The notes under the pieces: model-generated
What the model was told of the DNA's origin: nothing
Seen by the model: the letters and a program-made list of their open reading frames with translations, nothing else
Databases searched by the model: none
NCBI GenBank assembly: GCA_039090855.1
Contig: CM076991.1
Span: 103,986,021 to 104,050,020 of the forward strand
Direction: 5' to 3'
DNA length: 64,000 bases
Origin: Macrothele yani
Taxonomy: Eukaryota; Arthropoda; Arachnida; Araneae; Macrothelidae
Position numbers and translations under genes: made by a program
Shown here: positions 11,413-21,025 of the stretch, piece after piece
How the letters are laid out: every line of letters starts with the position of its first letter
Position numbering within the stretch: the first letter of the stretch is position 1

Positions 11413-11443
11413 ATTGAACATATGTATATTGGATTTGGTTGAC

Positions 11444-11445
<2 letters not shown>

Positions 11446-11480
<35 letters not shown>
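11446..11480. repeat. (TA)n microsatellite at the 3' end of the LINE
   Basis: About 17 TA dinucleotides followed by 'catcatcat', immediately beside the 3' end of the minus-strand LINE. A matching TA run (13953-13978) stands at the other end of the LINE. Confidence 0.9.
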
Positions 11481-11481
<1 letters not shown>

Positions 11482-11490
11482 TCATCATTG

Positions 11491-13131
11491 TCAACCATTA
11501 TCAATCCACTGCTGGACGAAGAAGGTCTCCCCAAGTTTCCTCCACAACGGTCTGTCTTGTGCCAGTCTCCTCCATGTCACCCCTGCATACTTTCGAATTT
11601 CATCCACCCATCTCCCATGTGGTCTTCTTCTGGGTCTTTTCCTGTCCCTTGGAATCCAATCTAAAATTTCGGCTGTCCATCGATGATCTGTCCTCCTGGC
11701 AGTATGTCCAGCCCATTGCCATTTCAGGGATTTAACTCTGATCATGATGTCTTCCACTCTTGTCATTTTTCGGATCCACGAGTTCCTCTTCTTATCTCTC
11801 CCGGTTACACCAAGTATGCACCTCTCCATTCATCTTTGAGTTGTCTGCAGCCTTTGTATGTCTCTTTTAGTTAAGGTCCACGTCTCTGCACCATACGTAA
11901 GTACTGGAAGGATGCATTGATCAAACACTTTTCTTTTAAGACATAATGGCATATTGCTCTTGAAAATTATGCTGTTTCTTCCAAAAGCTCTCCAGGCAAG
12001 TTTTGTACGCCGATTAATTTCTTCATCAATGTGACCCTCACTTTATATCTGCTGTCCAAGATAAACGTATGTATTTGTTATCTCCAGCTTTTCTCCATCA
12101 ATCGATAAATCTTCATTTCTTGTAAAAGCATTGAACATCACTTTTGTTTTCTGAAAGTTCATTTTTAATCCCACTTCTTTACTCTTGTCAGCAAGTTCCT
12201 CGATCATACTCTGCAGCTCTGATGGGCTAGTTGCAAAAATGACTACGTCATCAGCAAAACGAAGGTGGGTTAGATAATCTCCATTAATCTTTATCCCCTT
12301 GTTTTCCCAGCTCAGTGACTGAAAAACACCCTCCAATGTGGCATTAAAGAGCTTCGGAGATATGGTGTCACCTTGTCTCACTCCCTTTCCAATTTTTATG
12401 TGTGTTGTATTTTCAAACAGCCGAATCTTTGCACTTGCATTTTCATAGATGTTTTTAAATATATTAATGCATGCATCTTCAATACCGCAGGTTTTCAGAG
12501 CCATTGTAACTGCTGATGGTTTCACCGAATCAAAGGCTTTTTCATAATCGATAAAAGCCATGCACAATGGAAGTTCATATTCCCTCGCTCTTTCAATTAG
12601 TTCTCTCAGCACATGGATATGATCTATTGTGCTGTAGCCACTCCTGAATCCAGCTTGTTCTCTCGGTTGAGCCATGTCCAGTGTTACCTTCAAGCGGTGT
12701 GAAAGAACTTTAGTGAAGATTTTATAAACTACTGATAGGAGGCTGATAGGTCTGTAGTTTCCGAGATCCTCAATGTCACCTTTCTTATGTAGCAGGATCA
12801 TTGTAGCGGTGTTCCAATCCTCAGGAATCTTTCCTTCATTAAGGCATCGAGTGAAAATTTGGGCGAGTACTGTTTCGATTTCTCCACTTGCTTCTTGTAT
12901 GATGTCTACAGTAATTCCATCTTCTCCTGGAGCTTTTCCCCGCTTCATGTTCTTGATTGCATGTGCAACTTCTGCTGGAAGGACTGGAGGAACTCTGGTA
13001 CTGGTATCTTTCATGATGTCTGGAGTGCATGTATCATCCCTTTCATATAATTTGGAGTAGAAATCTTTCACTCTTGTCAGAATTGCGCCTCTATTTCTTG
13101 TTACAGAACCATCTTCTTTTCTCAGTGCCAT
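11491..13131 (-). pseudogene. LINE reverse transcriptase and C-terminal region, two in-frame stops
   Basis: A single frame runs from 13131 to 11491. Reverse transcriptase motifs in order are PEDWNTATMILLHKKGD, NYRPISLLSVVYKIFTKVL, QAGFRSGYSTIDHI, FIDYEKAFDSV (first catalytic Asp), GVRQGDTISPKLFN, LRFADDVVIFA (the FADD box), GLKMNFQKTK and YLGQQI. A TAA follows QQI, then the same frame continues SEGHIDEEINRRTKLAWRAF and GAETWTL. A TGA comes after QTTQR, and the frame closes with GHTARRTDHRW, RRRPHGRWVDEI and LWRKLGETF. So only two nonsense changes interrupt about 545 codons. This is a relatively young but inactive copy that synthesised cDNA at the target by target-primed reverse transcription. 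Confidence 0.88.
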
Positions 13132-13143
13132 AATCTGTTTTCT

Positions 13144-13410
13144 TCATTTACTGAGATGTCCCTTTGCTATCTTTAGGCTTTGGTTGTTTTCAATTGCTTT
13201 CCTCACTAGTTCACAGTTGAATTTTCTTACGTCTTCAGTGATACTTTTTCGTACTGTCTTGCATAGCTCTATATATTCCACTTTGGAAGTCACATCTTCT
13301 TTAGTTGTCCTCATCTCTCTTCTTTTTTGCATCAACATTTTCGTTTTTCCTGATAATTTATTTACATGCAACTTGTTCTTAGACCCAGCTAATTTTGTTG
13401 CTGTTTCCAA
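13144..13410 (-). pseudogene. LINE linker between endonuclease and reverse transcriptase
   Basis: Lysine-rich, helical-looking frame (MLMQKRREMRTTKEDV, VEYIELCKTVRKSI, RKFNCELVRKAIENN) ending at a stop at 13144-13146. It lies in the same frame as the reverse transcriptase that follows, but in a different frame from the endonuclease before it. A frameshift near 13395-13410 and one stop therefore break what was one polyprotein. Confidence 0.75.
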
Positions 13411-13952
13411 AGAGCTTTGGTTATTTTTCTGTTAACTTCAGAGATGTCCACTTCTCCCGATGTTAGGCCTTCTAAAGCAGAGAACCTGTTCTTCAGTTCC
13501 AACTTGAAAGTATTATGGTGTTTTTTAAGGTTGGTTATGTCAATAGATTTTGTTTGTCTTATGAGCTTGCCACGTTCAAGTTTAGTGTTGAGGTGCATCT
13601 TACATCTCACCAATCTATGGTCACTACCTGTGTTGAACTTGTTTAGCACACTGCAGTCTTCTATGACGAATTTTTTGTTACACATAATAAAATCAATTTC
13701 ACTTGTCGTCCCATTTGGATGTCTCCATGTCCATTTCCTGTGTGGCTTTTTCTTGAAGAAGGAGTTCAAGATGAAAAACCCTTCTGCCTCTGCAAACTCA
13801 ACGAGAGTATTTCCACGCTGGTTTCTGTTGCTGTGACCGAATTTACCTACTGAAGTTTCATTCTGTTGCCGTTGCCCTATTTTTGCATTGAAATCTCCCA
13901 TAATTATTTTCAAGTGCTGCTTACCTTTATTATTTAGATGACAAATTTCCAT
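13389..13952 (-). pseudogene. LINE apurinic-type endonuclease, C-terminal half
   Basis: The frame of 187 codons carries MGDFNAKIGQRQQNET (the GDFNA metal and substrate motif), RGNTLVEFAEAEGF, RKWTWRHPNGTTSEIDFIM and NTGSDHRLVRCK (the SDH motif). These are the last conserved blocks of the exonuclease/endonuclease/phosphatase-type endonuclease of non-LTR retrotransposons, which nicks the target. The first half of the domain is absent because the element is 5' truncated at 13952. Confidence 0.88.
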
Positions 13953-13978
13953 ATATATATATATATATATATATATAC
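13953..13978. repeat. (TA)n microsatellite at the 5' truncation point of the LINE
   Basis: About 12 TA dinucleotides lie directly beside the truncated 5' end of the LINE. Together with the TA run at the 3' end this suggests insertion into a pre-existing TA microsatellite, whose duplicated bases would not be separable from the repeat. Confidence 0.85.
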
Positions 13979-14032
13979 TGTATAGACATTTTGTGTTTCA
14001 ACGTCAGCAATGTACATAGTTAAAGAAGGAAC

Positions 14033-14155
14033 TCAGCGAATAAACCTCCGAAAGACAAACACAGTCAACCATACCTTACTGGGGATTCGAACCTAGATCC
14101 CTCCGTTGGGAGAATGATCAGAAACCATCGCTTAGATGACTGAGCCGCGGGTGCG
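14033..14155 (-). mobile_element. Diverged tRNA-derived SINE fragment (family 1)
   Basis: The minus orientation carries a B-box-like 'aggttcgaatcc' and the downstream 'tttgtctttc' module. On the plus strand one reads 'gaaagacaaacaca', 'ggattcgaacctagat' and 'aatgatcagaaaccatcgct'. These match family 1 SINEs elsewhere (for example 37672-37905) at lower identity. It is an old copy. Confidence 0.6.
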
Positions 14156-14244
14156 GTCATAGAATTTAGAGTTATAGAAGATGGACTTTGTAGTTTTCTC
14201 TGTTTTTGATGCTATCTATTATCAAGTCCAGGTGGCTTTACGAA

Positions 14245-14445
14245 TCCACCCTGGTGGTGCTGTGGTCTAAGTGCTGACACGTGGTCATTGGTGTTAGTTG
14301 GATTCTGGCTCGGGTCCCGGCACAAGCACGCCCCCTTTCCTGGAACTGGTAGTTCCAAATTAGTGACAGGCAACTGCTTTCACCCGGTGGAGTTGCTCAT
14401 GGTGGTCTTTAAACTCCAAATAAAGTCCCCCGCCCTTCCCCCTCC
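14245..14445 (+). mobile_element. Old, diverged tRNA-derived SINE (family 1)
   Basis: The sequence 'ggtggtgctgtggtctaag' resembles the A-box region. Later come 'cctggaactggtagttcc', 'attagtgacaggcaactgct' and 'gttgctcatggtggtc'. All follow the order of family 1 SINEs but with many changes, and the B box is largely lost. Confidence 0.65.
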
Positions 14446-14679
14446 TTTTTTCATTCTCTCAGTTTTTCTAATGCTACAACAGGATTACCTTGCATTACCT
14501 CCGGAAATTAACCGGCAAATGATGGAGTCGATGACTCGGTGTATACACTGTACAAGCTGTTACTCGTGCTACAGGATGACCAATACGCTATTAGGTAGGT
14601 ATCTCTAAATTGTTGTCCACGGAGCGTATAATGTAATGCATTTTTAATGGGGAAAGAAAACTGTTTCTAATGAAATGAA

Positions 14680-15000
14680 AACCTCACCGTCTATGTACGA
14701 TGTTTAATAAAATACGAAAAATATTTACAGTTAAAATACCCCACTAGCACTTTCGGGGTAATATTTAGGCCATCATCAGGTGGAACAGAGGCAGTACTCC
14801 TTTATGTAGTAGTGCAACGATGCATTATGGGTATAAGTAATCAAACGACGCATGGGTCGTGACCGTTGCCATTATAACAATGTAACGGGTATAATTTCAT
14901 AAGTTATTAGTTTAACATATCAATACAAGGATTAGTTGCAAATACAAAGTTATGATCAATTTTAGATATTCTTTGTAATTGTTAAATATAAATTACTATA
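14680..15000 (-). other. Possible retroelement terminal region carrying a vestigial hammerhead-like motif
   Basis: On the minus strand at 14741-14783 the order is CCAC, CTGATGA, TGGCC..., CCCC, GAAA, GTGC, TA, GTGG. The invariant boxes of a hammerhead ribozyme (CUGAUGA and GAAA, cleavage after UH) are in the right order, and CCAC/GTGG could form stem I. Stem II is poor (only GG/CC pairs) and stem III is minimal. Penelope-like elements and related retroelements are known to carry such minimal hammerheads. No reverse transcriptase is visible nearby. Treat as a relic. Confidence 0.35.
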
Positions 15001-15406
15001 ATTTAAAGCTCAGAGCTCAGGTTGGTAATACGCTCTTTCCAAATTGTTGATATGTCCACAGGTAGTCATTACAGCATTTGTCCCCTAAAGCTTCGATGTA
15101 CATATTTTCAACAAAATGCAGCGAATGTATATATGCTGGAGTGTCATTTAAAAGAGCATGTATATATGCTGGAGTGCCCTTTAAAAAGAGAATTCCTAAT
15201 ATTCGAAATTTTGTTTTTCTGGGTGAAGGTTGTATGATTTATTACTTACCGTAAATTTACGACCTATTGGATTCGTGAAAGAGAAAGCTGGAAAGTTTCG
15301 TTTTCTGTGTCCTTTTTTGAAGTGTAAAAAATCGCGTTTTTATTATTCTAGTCTTTAGTCCTTATTTGGGCATGGTCGTACTCCAAAGAAGTTTCGCTAA
15401 GTAACA

Positions 15407-16309
15407 CAGGGTGATTCATAAAGAAGAATACAGTTTCTAGATGCTGTAAAACAGTAACAGTTGAAGACACGGACCACAACTGCGAACCGTTAGGTAGATG
15501 TACTCATAAAGCTTGTGATAAAGTTTGTGTCCCGCTACTGAGAGAAAGCGCGCGTGTCACGTGACTAGTCAGTTGATGAGCATCTTCCTCACAGACGGAT
15601 TGGACGAGCAGCGGACTACAACATGCTACTGACCCAATGGTCACCCAGAAGGGGCCGCGGGTGGCCTAGTGGGCAACGTTCGTGATTGCCACGTAAAGGA
15701 CCTCAGGTTCGATCCCAGGCAGGTACAAACGCTCAATCCACTAAATATCCGCCGTGCGTCGGATGGGCACGTTAAGTTGTTGGACCCCGGGTACTGGCCC
15801 CCAGGTATTAAATAAGGGCGTCTTCCTACCCCTTTCTACTTCGCTTCCGTGTCACTTTCCTATCGGGCACTCTAGCCCAAATCTCCTCTTTCTAAGGGTT
15901 GTTTAAGACCTGGAATCAGACACTTCCTTCCTAAAATCATCTACATATGATCTGATCTGCCACCCAGAAGTCCTGACTTAACACCTTGTGGCTTTTTCCT
16001 GTGCGAGTACGTAAAGGACAAGGTATTCGCCCCCTCCCCTTCCTGTTGATCTAGCGAAGCTGAAAAAGCGTATCATAGCTACTATCACAGCACTTGATTC
16101 ATATATCTTGCCTCGCGTTTGGGTGGAAATGGATTACCGGCTCGATGTATGTCGTGTGACTAAGGGTGCACACATAGAACATCTGTGACTGTCTCTAGAA
16201 AAACTTGAAACATTCCCCTACAATTCTGTTACAGGTAACATAAAATATCTTACATTGTTCTTGTTTTATAGTGCGTTGAAACTGTATACTTCTTTATGAA
16301 TCACCCTGT
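15407..16309 (+). mobile_element. Internally deleted mariner-like transposon with 20-bp inverted repeats
   Basis: The left end 'cagggtgattcataaagaag' at 15407 is repeated inverted at the right end (to 16309) without mismatch over 20 bp. Between them lies only the C-terminal part of a transposase, read on the plus strand: PRSPDLTPCGFFLCEYVKDK, PVDLAKLKKRII and YRLDVCRVTKGAHIEHL with stop. The N-terminal and most catalytic coding sequence is missing. A SINE (15652-15960) is inserted exactly within the PRSPD codons. Family: Tc1/mariner superfamily, insect-type element with 'GGGTGATTCATAA' ends; finer class unsure. Confidence 0.82.
15652..15960 (+). mobile_element. tRNA-derived SINE, family 2
   Basis: Head with A-box-like 'gggtggcctagtgggcaac' and B-box-like 'aggttcgatcccagg', a body ('ccgccgtgcgtcggatgggc', 'ctttcctatcgggcactcta') and a tail of TGATC repeats instead of poly-A. 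A 10-bp target duplication, cacccagaag, stands at 15642-15651 and 15961-15970. A second copy with its own target duplication lies at 62343-62661. The two are easily aligned over about 310 bp. Confidence 0.9.
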
Positions 16310-16608
16310 ATTTATCATGATTTTCCACTGTCTCAGTTCAAGTGGTCCGTATTTGGAAGGGACTGTTTTCCAGAAGTTAGAGATTTTTCTGCGATAAGAA
16401 CCGGCGTCGTGATTTCCAAAACACCTTTGTTGAAAAAAGGTAACTGCGTCCTCTCCGGAGGAACTTAAGCTTTTGGAAAGGCATTCTGAAATTCAGTTTG
16501 GTAAAAAACAAATGTTTTAAATCAAGTTGCATCCCTTTTTTTTGGAAACATAATTAACCTTTTATATTGCTACCATACAAAAAATATGTGATGTAATAAG
16601 TCATTTCT
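16309..16608. other. No feature recognised
   Basis: AT-rich spacer between the mariner-like relic and a SINE; nothing assignable seen. Confidence 0.45.
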
Positions 16609-16825
16609 AAACGCCCCCGGTGGTGCAGTGGTCTAAGCGGTGTCTTCTGATCATTCGTCCGAGATGGGTACGGGTTCGAATCCCGGGGAGGTATAAATGT
16701 AGTGTTTGTCTTACGGCACTGATTCTCTCCCTTTCCTGGAACCAGTGGCTCTAAGTTAGGGACAGGTGACTGCTTATATCCCACTGAGTTGCACACGGTG
16801 GTCGTTAAATCTCCTTTAAAACAAA
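16609..16825 (+). mobile_element. tRNA-derived SINE, family 1
   Basis: A-box 'ggtggtgcagtggtctaag', B-box 'gggttcgaatcccgg', then the family body ('cctggaaccagtggctctaa', 'agggacaggtgactgctta', 'cacggtggtcgttaa') and a short A-rich tail. Moderately diverged from the young copies. Confidence 0.85.
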
Positions 16826-16862
16826 GGCACTTTACTTCAAGTTATCTACTGTTTTCAATACC

Positions 16863-17745
16863 ATCATCGTCGTCGCCATTATTATAGCCATTATCTCCCC
16901 ATTGCTGGAAGACGTCTCCCCAAATTTCTTCTACAAATTTCTATTTTGAGCCAGTCTTCTCCATATCCCTCCGATATACTTCCGAATTTCTTCCATCCAT
17001 TTTGGGAGGGGGAAGATAAATGACCATGCAGCGTAAGGAACTTGATGGAAAAAAGCAGTCGGCGGTCACTAATTTAGTGCTACTAGTTCCAGGGAAGGGA
17101 TAGAGCAAGTTCCCTAAGAAAAATGCAACAACCATGTCTCACCGGGATTCGAACCTGGACCCATCTCGTACGAATAGTCAGAACCCAACGCTTATACCAT
17201 TATGCTACCGAGGCGTCCTCCACCCATCTCCCACGTGGTCTTCTTCTGGGCCTTTTTCGGTCCCTTGGTGGTTCAGTTGTCCAGCAGTGGTCAGTTCTTC
17301 TAGCAATATGTCCAGCCCATTTACACTTGATGTCCTTCATTTTGACCATGATGTCATCAGCTCCTTATCATTTCTCTAAACTATGTGTTTCTCTTCTTAT
17401 CTTTCTTGGTTATACCGAGCATGTACTTCTCCATGATTTTTTGAGTAGTTTACAGAATATTCTATTTAGTTAAAATCCATGTCCTTGATCGGTAAGTAAT
17501 AACTGGAAGGATGCAATGATTTAGTATTTTCCTTTTAAGATATAATGATAAATTGTTTTTGAAAATTGTATTGCTTCTTCCAAATGCTTCCCATCAAAGT
17601 TTTACGCCCGTATTAATTTCTTGTTCAATCTGAACTTTGGTTGATATTTGTTGTCTAAGGTAAATACAGACATTGCTTTCTTCTACAATTGCTCCATCAA
17701 CCGCTAAATCTTCACTTTTCTTTTAATATATTCAATGGTATTTCG
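16863..17745 (-). mobile_element. RTE-like LINE 3' fragment (copy C), split by a SINE
   Basis: Starts (3' end) with 'catcatcgtcgtcgcc' repeats and follows the 3' portion of copy B backwards into the region of the NLxxLRFADD domain boundary. Heavily mutated. A family 1 SINE interrupts it at about 16996-17215; the duplicated bases TCCAYCCAT lie on both sides. Confidence 0.8.
16996..17215 (-). mobile_element. tRNA-derived SINE, family 1, inserted in LINE copy C
   Basis: On the plus strand one reads 'ccgggattcgaacctgg' (B box complement) and, near 17195-17215, the degraded A-box complement 'accattatgctaccgaggcg', preceded by the body 'ggtcactaatttag' and 'agttccagggaaggga'. Approximate target duplication TCCATCCAT / TCCACCCAT in the LINE. 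Confidence 0.8.
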
Positions 17746-17962
17746 ACGTTTTGTTTTTTGCACTGCTTAACGCCAGTATACAAATTGCGCCTGTCTGCAA
17801 CGATGCATATTGGACGACACAACGGAAAGCATTTTTCGCAGTACATTTGAATGAACGTTTTCTACACCAGGTATTGTGGTTTATCTTGGCATGATGTACC
17901 TTTACTACTACTACCATCAACAGAAAAAGAGCCCCCGACAATATCCGACGTCTGTTCGCCAT
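17732..17962 (-). CDS. Small ORF with a signal-peptide-like start (uncertain)
   Basis: The minus-strand ATG at 17962 begins MANRRRILSGALFLLMVVVV followed by KVHHAK, which is a short basic stretch, a hydrophobic core and a possible cleavage region. The rest of the 76 codons (NTWCRKRSFKC..) resembles no family I know. A GT that could serve as a splice donor ('gtaaaggtac') lies right after the hydrophobic core, so at most the first ~25 codons might be a real exon. It abuts a LINE fragment, has no supporting downstream exon, and could easily be chance. Confidence 0.15.
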   Translation of the reverse strand: MANRRRILSGALFLLMVVVVKVHHAKINHNTWCRKRSFKCTAKNAFRCVVQYASLQTGAICILALSSAKNKTSKYH

Positions 17963-18536
17963 CGTCTGAGAGAAACGACCTAGGAATACATTGAGAGAAC
18001 GTAGATGCTGAAAGTATGCAATAAAGAGTCGTTACCACATGCTATTGATGTTGCAACTATTTATTTAATGATCCTCGTGCATCAAACTGATGGGTTCTAG
18101 AAACACATATTACTTTTTATCTAAGTTTCATGTTTATCATCCAAGAGGAAACTTCTGGCAAGAATGGAATGCTGAGAACATAAGAATTGTTCCCAAATCT
18201 TGCCTGAGTAGCATTTCTGCGATATCTCTTGGAATGCTGAGTCACGACGATGAGCTAAACTTGTTATGATACTTATTCACGAATTAGGAAGTCATATAAA
18301 TTATACTAAACTTCTGTTTGCAATATATTTTGATTCTTGTATAAGTGGTTAGTGAACAAAACAAAGGTAAATACTGAAAAATATAAGAAATCGTATCAAT
18401 ATTTTTACATTTCCATTTTAGCATGCAGGAGGGATATCACTATCAACCTGTGTTTAATTGTTTTTTTCTATCGTTTAAGTGCGATAAGGCGAGACGCAAC
18501 ACATACAGACCCAATGTTCAAATATATCTAAAAAAG

Positions 18537-19510
18537 TTAGTAAAATCATGCAATGCATTGATTATAATACGCTTTCCAACATACCAGAAATCATTACTCA
18601 AGTTATGAGGGTCGCCCCGGTGGCGCAGTGGTCTAAGGCGCTGGCCTCTGATCATTCGTCCGTGAGGGGTCCGGGTTCGAATCCCGGTCAGGCATGGATG
18701 TTGTGTTTGTCTTACGGCACTGGCTCTCTCCCTTCCCTGGAACCAGTGACCCTAAATTAGGGACGGGCGACTGCTTATAGCCCATTGAGTTGCTCACGGT
18801 GGTCGTTAAACCTCCAATCAAAAAAAAAAAGTTATGAGGATATTGACTGTGGAATAAATCTCGCTCCTGTGCCCTGACCTTTGACCCCAGTTCGATGATA
18901 TTAAACAGAATTTGTTCAGTATACCTTCGATACAACATACCAAAGTTTTTGCCGCAATAGAAGCATTTTTAGTCAAGTTATGAGGATAATGGCTGTGGAG
19001 TATATCTAACTCCTGTGCCCTGACCTTTCACCCCATTTCGATGATATTAAACATAATTGGTTCAGTATATCTCCGGAACAACATACTAATGTTGTGTCGC
19101 AATAGAATAATTTTTGGTCAACTTATGAGGACAATGGCTGTGGAATAAGTCTCGCTCCTGTGTTCTGACCTTTGAACCCATTTCCATGACATTAAACAGA
19201 ACCGGTTCAGTATACCTCCGGAATAACATACTAAAGTTTTGTCACAATAAAAGTATTTTTAATTAAGTTATGACGCATAAGAGCGATGGAATGGATCCCA
19301 CTCCTATGTCCTGACCTTTAACCTCATTTAGCCCATTCTCAATAGGGTTGGTCCCCAGGTTGTCCTCTACCACATAATAAAATTTCATCGAAATTGAACT
19401 GCTTTTACGCGAGTTACCGCGCGGACGGGTGGGCGGGCGGGCGGACAGACAGACAGACCGGCAAAGCTGGAGCATATACGTACGCTTCTTCAACCTACGG
19501 TTGGAAAGCG
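18537..19510. repeat. Repeat S: ~145-bp tandem units ending in a GGAC/GGGC-rich block
   Basis: Units starting 'gttatgaggataatggc' recur at 18831, 18978, 19122 and 19267 (steps 147, 144, 145). Each contains 'cctgacctttgaccccattt'. The block ends with 'gcgagttaccgcgcgga', a run of GGGC/GACA repeats (about 19426-19460) and 'cttcaacctacggttgg'. The same family appears at 33598-36350 (interrupted by a mariner) and, inverted, at 63878-64000. ORFs across it (for example 19263-19493) are by-products. Family unidentified. Confidence 0.75.
18611..18830 (+). mobile_element. Young tRNA-derived SINE (family 1) inserted in repeat S
   Basis: Complete head with A box ('ggtggcgcagtggtctaagg') and B box ('gggttcgaatcccgg'), body and poly-A tail. 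Target duplication 'gttatgagg' on both sides. The uninterrupted site is visible in the other repeat S copy at about 33650-33690. Confidence 0.92.
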
Positions 19511-19735
19511 TAAAAAAAGAGTCTCACACTCTTACTTGATGTGTAAAAATACCATCGACACCTGCATTTTTTAAATCAGTTAAAATAATTAATTTATATC
19601 AGGTTCTTGTTTGGGATCATTCACTTATTTGCTGGTCCCGGTATGTCAACCCGCCATAACGTTTTTAAAACATTTCTGGTTATCAAACAATCATCTAACA
19701 CTAAATCCTTTAACATTAATGCTTCAAAATTACTG

Positions 19736-21025
19736 GGTGATCTGAAAGTCGTGCAAAACTTTAAAAATCAATAATTCACTGAGTTTTGTTAGCAAACGCA
19801 ATGCAGTTTGCACAGAATGACATGTGATTTTTTTAAGCCTAATAATTGGTTGTGTGTTACACAAGGTGAACTGACGTAGTGTCAACACAAGGTTACTAGA
19901 GGTGATAAGTGCTCAATGTGGTATGCATCATTCGCGAGCACTGCCTGCAGACGCAACAGCATATTCCTTGATATGGCTGACGCATGATGTCGGGTAGAGT
20001 CTTTCAACATGATCGCTAAGAAGTGAGCCGATCTCTGTACATCCGTGACTTCAGATAGACCCATAATCAAAAATTATACATCTTTGGTAAAGTCTGGGGA
20101 CCTAAGTGGCCATTCGTCACGAAAATGACGTCTGATCACATGATTTTCTCCAACTGTTGACTTCAGGAGTTGCTTAACAGGAGACACGAGGTGCGGTGGG
20201 CGCTCCATCTAGGATGAATCTCGTGCAAGCTCGGTGCTCTTTCGTAAAAATTCTGTGTAACGCGTACCTGTGATAGGGACGGTTTCGAAAGCAGTATTAC
20301 GGATTTCCTCCAAGAAAAAAGGGCCAATAACGAAGGTTGACGTGAACCCACCCCACACTGTGACTTTTTGCAGAGTTTCTGTAACATATCAGGGATTCCG
20401 TTGCATAAATGCGGTAGCTTTGTATGTTTACTGCTCAGCTGAGAGCGGAGAGTTCTTCATCTGCCCGTAAAACATTTAGCAGCCAGTTCTCGTTTTCATC
20501 TATTTGCGGAAAAACCGATTTTGCGATATCTCTCAGCTCCGTGAAATAAGTAGCTTTCAATTCATGAAGGCGTTGAATTTTGTATCGATATCTGCGAAGG
20601 CTAGTTTTAGATCTTTCAAAACAGTTCCATTGAAGTGCCAGTTCGAAATGTGATTTCACGAGCATTTGATTCCCCTTGTGCAAAAGACGTTGTTGGTCTT
20701 CCATGTCGTGGACTTGCTGCCAAAGGTCCTATATCCTCATGTCTCTTAATCATCCGCTGAAGAGCTAAACAAGACATCGGTCCATTCCCAGTTTGAACAC
20801 TCCATTCCCAGTCTCCAACAGAGCTTTATCCGGTAATGAGAACATGATGATGCAGTACTAAACAAAAGTACCGAGGCCCGGTCTGGCACTGTCAACCACT
20901 GCCAAAGTGTAACACAAGAAACTGTATCGAACACTTGGACTGTATATCAACAAGAGCAAGGCGTTATCCCCGAACGCCATACGAAGGTGTTTGATAGGAA
21001 TAAGTGAACGTTGGCAGGGATTGTA
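19736..21025 (-). pseudogene. Mariner-like transposon relic with broken transposase
   Basis: The right-hand part of the minus strand encodes MEDQQRLLHKGNQMLVKSHF, RSKTSLRRYRYKIQRLHELK and NWLLNVLRADEELSALS. The last corresponds to the 'NVLFSDEAHF' first-Asp region of a mariner-like transposase family common in insects. It then runs through degraded sequence corresponding to the 'RHFPxxWPPRSPDLTPCDF' and 'RDVIRRIxxISxxML' regions (20160-19900). A possible terminus 'tgggtgatctgaaagtcgtg' lies at 19735. Many stops and frameshifts. The element appears interrupted on its upstream side by the Tc1-like transposon at 21026-22571. Confidence 0.6.

Larger units (their letters stand above)
11481..13952 (-). 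mobile_element. RTE-like non-LTR retrotransposon, 5' truncated (copy B)
   Basis: This is the longest LINE copy here (2.47 kb). It encodes, in order on the minus strand, the second half of an apurinic-type endonuclease (13389-13952), a linker (13144-13410), a reverse transcriptase and a C-terminal region ending RRRPHGRW. The 3' end is a short (GAT)n tail next to TA repeats. RTE-clade elements are known for short 3' regions ending in simple repeats. Other copies, all fragments of the same family, are at 6598-7055 (+), 16863-17745, 23574-24120, 26985-27486 and 30741-31600 (all -). Clade assignment rests on motif impression, so RTE is likely but not proven. Confidence 0.82.

Noticed and set aside
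11340..11735. ORFs with (IY)n runs
   Set aside because: Translations of the (TA)n microsatellite; no family motif.
19263..19493. Arg/Pro-rich ORF and the similar one at 36091-36333
   Set aside because: They are translations of the GGGC/GGAC-rich end of repeat S.
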